Assembly (NCBI GenBank): GCA_043777315.1
Contig: JAYVPW010000093.1
Span: 62,001 to 126,000 of the forward strand
Direction: 5' to 3'
From: CAIURC01 sp043777315
Lineage (GTDB): Bacteria > Verrucomicrobiota > Verrucomicrobiia > Chthoniobacterales > Chthoniobacteraceae
DNA: 64,000 nucleotides
The notes beneath the pieces are model-generated. The model searched no databases, had not been told where the DNA came from, and saw only the letters and a list, made by a program, of their open reading frames with translations. The translations under genes and the position numbers were made by a program. Shown here piece by piece: positions 62,201 to 64,000 of the stretch (positions within the stretch are counted from its first letter, which is position 1; each line of letters starts with the position of its first letter).

Positions 62201-62756
62201 CTCGCCGCTCGTTTATCAGTGGCGAAAAAACGGCGTGAATATCGTCGGCGCGACGAGCCAGATTTTTGCCCTTCCGAATGTGCTCGTCGCGGACGCCGGT
62301 GCGTATTCCGTCCTCATCTCGAACAGCGCTGGCTTCGCCATCAGCGCGAGTGCGGCACTCACCGTCACCTTCACCGACACCGATGGCGACGGGATGCAGA
62401 ACTCGTGGGAACTCGCGAATGGCTTCAACCCGAACAGCGCCGCCGATGCAGCGCTCGACACCGACAGCGACGGCAGGACGAACCTCCAGGAATTCCTCGC
62501 CGGCACCAACCCGCGCGACGCGAACAGCCGGTTCACGATGACGGTCGGAAAGCCGGTCAGCGGCTCGGGCTTCGTGATCGGCTTCACCGCACAGCCGTAC
62601 AAAAATTACACGATCCAATACAAAGACGCGCTGAACGCGACGACGTGGAACCGGCTCACCGACATCGAGGTTTCGGCGACTGCACAGACCATTCAATTCA
62701 CGGATCCGACTGCCAACACCGAGCGATTCTACCGCGTCATCACGCCAAAGCAGTGA
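56208..62756 (+). CDS. Giant exported CotH/lamin-tail/PA14 multidomain protein
   Basis: The 2182-residue protein has a signal peptide ('MPLIHRFFVVVFAFLFTAAS' then 'ASA'). The approximate order is: LTD-like domain (24-130), a carbohydrate-binding-like segment and a PA14-like segment (240-400), chitobiase-like repeat (560-645), CotH kinase-like domain (755-1010; 'CGLRMRGGFSRSTGNPKHGL', 'YQLYLNGQYWGLYNLDERPE'), second chitobiase-like repeat (1165-1240), three more LTD domains (1245-1700), an Ig-like region (1730-1820), PA14 (1825-1960), Ig-like (1975-2055) and thrombospondin-3 calcium repeats ('DTDGDGMQNSWELANGFNPN'). It is probably secreted or surface-bound and binds polymers. Its exact role is unknown. 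Confidence 0.9.
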   Translation: MPLIHRFFVVVFAFLFTAASASAIGTVYVSEFVASNQNGLRDEDGDTSDWIEIYNSGPGTVNLAGWYLTNDAADLAKWTFPAVNLDAKGFLVVFASAKNRVNPAATLHTNFKLGGSGGYLALVQPAGTIAHEFNPYPAQYDDRAFGLQQTVTTTTLIPPTAALKWLVPTTATPDDATWAARTFSDSAWTSAGNGIGFELYVPGFAFRTYFANTGVGSIATANQVISTPSLQTQTYAETRAVVNYLDSGGDGHYAPNSNPSWATGGADNYVVEATGIMTIPTAGTWTFGVNSDDGFELQSRAVGGTTWTTVAFFDGSRGVADTLGQTSFATAGDYEVRVMIYEGGGGSAGEAFAKPGVWSSWDSGFKLLGDTANGGLAVKSVPFGAASAGYTAHIGAGGNTKAAMNDAVPQKSSAYARYAFTNPGGLTSLSMPIRYDDGFVAYLNGIEVARRNAPAGTAVNTSAAVADRPSAQAVVPEVIDLTSALASLVAGAGNVLAIHGLNQTASNDFLIKAELAQYAVSTATTPTYFLAGTPNAFNTAGIYNKVAPVTASLGHGFFTAPQTATLATGTTGATIRYTFDGSSPFQLTTTGAIVRDGSGNAVPSPTSGVYTAALTINKTTTLRYAAFKNGSDPSDSVTQTYIFLSDVITQSASAAAGSGPAPSITNPAGASPAVTTWPATASSGQTLDFGMDPNVVNAAPYNGTIVNDLKTLQTMSVVTDLPFLFDNTIGIYVNPSGDTQTWERPASLELINPDGSVGFQVNCGLRMRGGFSRSTGNPKHGLRIFFNSAYGPGSLKFPLVPNDPTAAKEFQKFDLRTFQNYSWSFGGDGGNGIFVRDTFSRQTQLDMGEVSSHVVYYQLYLNGQYWGLYNLDERPEANFAASYLGGDANDYDTIKVAPEDGYVIYATDGNTAAWFSLWDQADKGLAAGNLEQVNNTAYQKILGNNADGTRNATYPQLFDAVNTIDYNLVIYWGGNLDAAISNFLSNASPNNWFGFRDRTGAHGGFRFVCHDSEHTLLNVNEDRTGPWPAGSTASQGTSAFSKSNPQYLFQQCIYAQEFRTLFADRAFKHFNNGGALSTTAATARFDALTGAINRAVVGESARWGDAKTEPALTHDGSWLNAVANVRANFFPNRSANVIAQFRAKGWYPSIDPPLWSQRGGTIAAGGNVALSLVAGQSGAIYFTTDGTDPRRYNSATGVGDISPTAIAYSGPIAISSSKVIRTRVKSGATWSALDEATFYTAQNYAGLAITEINFHPLANGVISGDEYEFLELKNTTANALDLSGLSFTTGITFTFPIGTTLAPGAFFVLARNAAEFHNRYPAVTADGVYIGKLDNGGETLTVSGPTGGTVLSVTYDDTPPWPAGADGNGFTAVPAGTAFNSDDGRNWRASAAVGGSPRADDPAVNFPPIVINEVLTNSVSPLTDTIELFNPTGTAVSVGDWWLTDDPHVPQKYRIPAATTIPPGGFVTFSEAQFNATPGTGTSFALNSAGDDAYIFSGNAAGNLTGYSHGLSFSGAEANVSFGRYLNSIGEEHFPRQISRTFGAANSGPLVGPLVISEVMYHPADGFDEFVEIRNLSGATVNLSDPANPANTWKIGGLNWPFPQGASIAAGARAIVAPIDPATFRTKYNVPAAVQIFGPFNTTANPASLDDGGERVSLEMPDAPVLQGGVLVTPYDVIDTVRYNDKAPWPVEADGSGASLQRSSETAFADDPANWFASGSTPGRDNATNIPPTVSLTAPANNTSVTLPATITFQATASDPDGTILKVEYFVDGGKVGESAAGPSYSFAWTATGGVHTATAKAIDSSIGSTTSTAITIYASSPVTQGLLGQYFVNPENFTTGLAGVRIDPTVNFSVNTNWPQTTGFPGITVNNYSVRWKGQVRAPSTGSYTFYINSDDGSFLYLNGALVINNGGYHPDVELSYTTTLTAGQLYPIQMDMFQGSGGATAQLSWTGPGIGKQIIPQAVLYPDGTPIIVTQPAPLTREAGTSASFTALSSGTSPLVYQWRKNGVNIVGATSQIFALPNVLVADAGAYSVLISNSAGFAISASAALTVTFTDTDGDGMQNSWELANGFNPNSAADAALDTDSDGRTNLQEFLAGTNPRDANSRFTMTVGKPVSGSGFVIGFTAQPYKNYTIQYKDALNATTWNRLTDIEVSATAQTIQFTDPTANTERFYRVITPKQ

Positions 62757-62793
62757 GTTTCGCGCGGGCATCGGCGGCTCGGAATCTCACCCA

Positions 62794-62854
62794 CGAAGGC
62801 GCGAAGACCCGAAGCTGGAGAGCGGTCTCGATCTTTCGTTGCTTCGCGCCTTCG
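62794..62854. repeat. Short inverted repeat CGAAGGCGCGAAG
   Basis: CGAAGGCGCGAAG (62794-62806) is mirrored perfectly at 62842-62854, within the 176-bp gap before the rluB-like gene. The surrounding bases also pair partially. It looks like another repeat family but only one copy is in the window. Nothing else is visible in this gap. Confidence 0.75.
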
Positions 62855-62932
62855 CGGTAAAATTCCGAGCCCGAGCGCAGCGCGTGATTTGCAGTTGGCG
62901 CGCGTGTCTTCCGCTCGTATTTCAGCGCCCTC

Positions 62933-63769
62933 ATGCGCCTCAATCGTTTCCTCGCCTCCGCCGGCCTCGGCTCCCGCCGCGGCGTCGAAGAGCTCATCCT
63001 TTCCGGTCGAGTGAGAGTCAATGGCCGCGTCGTGGAAGATCTCGCCACGCAGGTCGCGCCCGGCGATGTCGTGAAGCTCGGCAACCGCGTCATCCACACC
63101 GAGCAGACCCTCACCGCGATGCTGAACAAACCGCGAGGCATCGTCTGCACCGCCGACGACGAGCGCGACCGCCGCACGATCTTCGACTTTTTCCCGAAGA
63201 CCTGGCCGCGCGTCTTCCACGTCGGCCGGCTGGACAAGGAAAGCGAAGGCCTCCTCCTCGTCACGAATGACGGCGACCTCTCGCTCGCGCTCACGCACCC
63301 GAGTCACGAGATCGACAAGGAATACGAGGTCGGCCTCGACAAATCATTCGACCCGACGCATCGCGAAAAGCTACTGCGGGGCTTCAAGATCGAAGGCGGC
63401 CGCGCCAAGGCCGAGCAGGTCTCCATGATCAATCCGAAGCTTCTGAAAATCGTCCTCCGGCAAGGGATCAAGCGCCAGATTCGGCAGATGTTTTTCGAGA
63501 TCGGATATGAAGTGATGCACCTCCGCCGCATCCGCATCGGCGCGCTCCGCCTCGGCACACTGAAACCCGGTGAATGCCGCATCCTCACGCCCAACGAAAT
63601 CGCGACGCTGAAGGCCCGGAGCACGCTGCCGAAAACCGAAAAGCGTCCCACTTCGCGCCCGACGAAAGCGCTCCCGAAGCGCCGCCGCGCGCCGGAGGAG
63701 AGGAAAAAAGTCGGTGCAAAAACGCCGACTTCCGGCGCCATTCCGCGCCGGTCGAATCAAAGCATTTGA
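62933..63769 (+). CDS. rluB: Pseudouridine synthase of the RsuA/RluB family
   Basis: The 278-residue protein has an N-terminal S4 RNA-binding domain ('MRLNRFLASAGLGSRRGVEE' and 'ILSGRVRVNGRVVEDLATQV') and a catalytic domain with 'VGRLDKESEGLLLVTNDGDL' containing the catalytic Asp. It ends in a basic Lys/Arg-rich tail of about 50 residues that is longer than usual. It modifies uridine in rRNA (23S or 16S). The choice of RluB over RsuA is uncertain. Confidence 0.93.
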   Translation: MRLNRFLASAGLGSRRGVEELILSGRVRVNGRVVEDLATQVAPGDVVKLGNRVIHTEQTLTAMLNKPRGIVCTADDERDRRTIFDFFPKTWPRVFHVGRLDKESEGLLLVTNDGDLSLALTHPSHEIDKEYEVGLDKSFDPTHREKLLRGFKIEGGRAKAEQVSMINPKLLKIVLRQGIKRQIRQMFFEIGYEVMHLRRIRIGALRLGTLKPGECRILTPNEIATLKARSTLPKTEKRPTSRPTKALPKRRRAPEERKKVGAKTPTSGAIPRRSNQSI

Positions 63770-63827
63770 CCCGCCGCCCGCCGTCCCCTACTCACTCCCT
63801 CCCGCCGAATCCAAACCACCTTTTTTT

Positions 63828-64000
63828 ATGGGCCAGCAAACAAACAAAATCATCAAACGCCGCCGCCGTCTCGACTACATCGAGCGCAAGAAAGTCAAAG
63901 GCCTCGAACTCGCCGCCGCCGCCAAACCGAAGGCCAAGAAAGCCGCTGCGCCCAAAAAGGAAAAAGCGCCCGCCGCCGTCGCCGCGCCCGCTCCAGCAGA
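63828..64000 (+). CDS. Short basic Lys/Ala-rich protein, 3' partial
   Basis: The frame starts 'MGQQTNKIIKRRRRLDYIER' and continues in Lys/Ala/Pro-rich sequence to the window edge. It resembles short basic proteins that recur in verrucomicrobial genomes. The nucleic-acid-binding role suggested by its charge is an inference. It lies 58 bp after the pseudouridine synthase gene. Confidence 0.7.
   Translation, partial: MGQQTNKIIKRRRRLDYIERKKVKGLELAAAAKPKAKKAAAPKKEKAPAAVAAPAPA

Overview
The window is a GC-rich, densely coded bacterial chromosome segment that most likely comes from the Verrucomicrobiota (PVC group). This is an inference from three things: the very large exported proteins with lamin-tail, CotH, PA14, Calx-beta and thrombospondin-3 modules; the 'EPLEARIAP' N-terminal tag on the 1955-residue protein; and the Lys/Ala-rich 'MGQQTNK' protein that runs off the right edge. 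Most genes are core or housekeeping functions. No rRNA, tRNA, prophage, transposase or CRISPR array was seen.

Layout. 0-5 kb: 3' part of a haem-motif/Calx-beta exported protein, bioB, and a small exported protein. 5-11 kb (minus): an oligopeptide ABC operon, oppA-oppB-oppC-(PIN toxin + small partner)-oppD. 11-17 kb: a 1955-aa surface beta-propeller-like protein, then sufE and a tatD-like nuclease. 18-22.5 kb (minus): a stress block of STAS antagonist, RsbU-type phosphatase, grpE and dnaJ. 22.6-23.8 kb: a decayed exonuclease-DNA ligase fusion gene. 24-25 kb: rplU-rpmA. 25-30.3 kb (minus): a branched-chain amino-acid ABC operon, livK-(antitoxin-YoeB)-livH-livM-livG-livF. 30.5-37 kb: an exported protein, trmD, a class A penicillin-binding protein, a VTC-DUF4956 pair and a pseudopilin. 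37-41 kb: obg, rplI, dnaB. 41-44.2 kb: pyruvate (or 2-oxoacid) dehydrogenase E1alpha, E1beta and E2. 44.4-50.3 kb: a Tat-exported oxidoreductase, a zinc-ribbon protein, an APC permease fused to a UspA domain, and RsmA fused to a Nudix hydrolase. 50.5-56 kb (minus): a tightly coupled chain rex-ogg-comB-tonB-exbB-exbD-def. 56-62.8 kb: a 2182-aa CotH/LTD/PA14 exported protein, then rluB-like pseudouridine synthase and the start of a basic protein.

The most unusual content lies between the genes. About fifteen long inverted-repeat elements of several unrelated sequence families occupy almost every gap larger than about 130 bp. One class has mirrored arms made of tandem 7-bp units (AACGTCG or ATTTAGG) that end in AAG...CTT. 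A second is a ~135-bp palindrome beginning GTCATCCTGAGCG. A third consists of nested hairpins that reuse one core word inside different stems. These elements touch genes directly: one supplies the stop codon of trmD, one holds the start codon of the penicillin-binding protein, and one ends 3 bp from the bioB start. Two transporter operons have each gained a toxin-antitoxin-like pair inside the operon. Shine-Dalgarno sequences are scarce, and many genes are joined by ATGA or GTGA overlaps.
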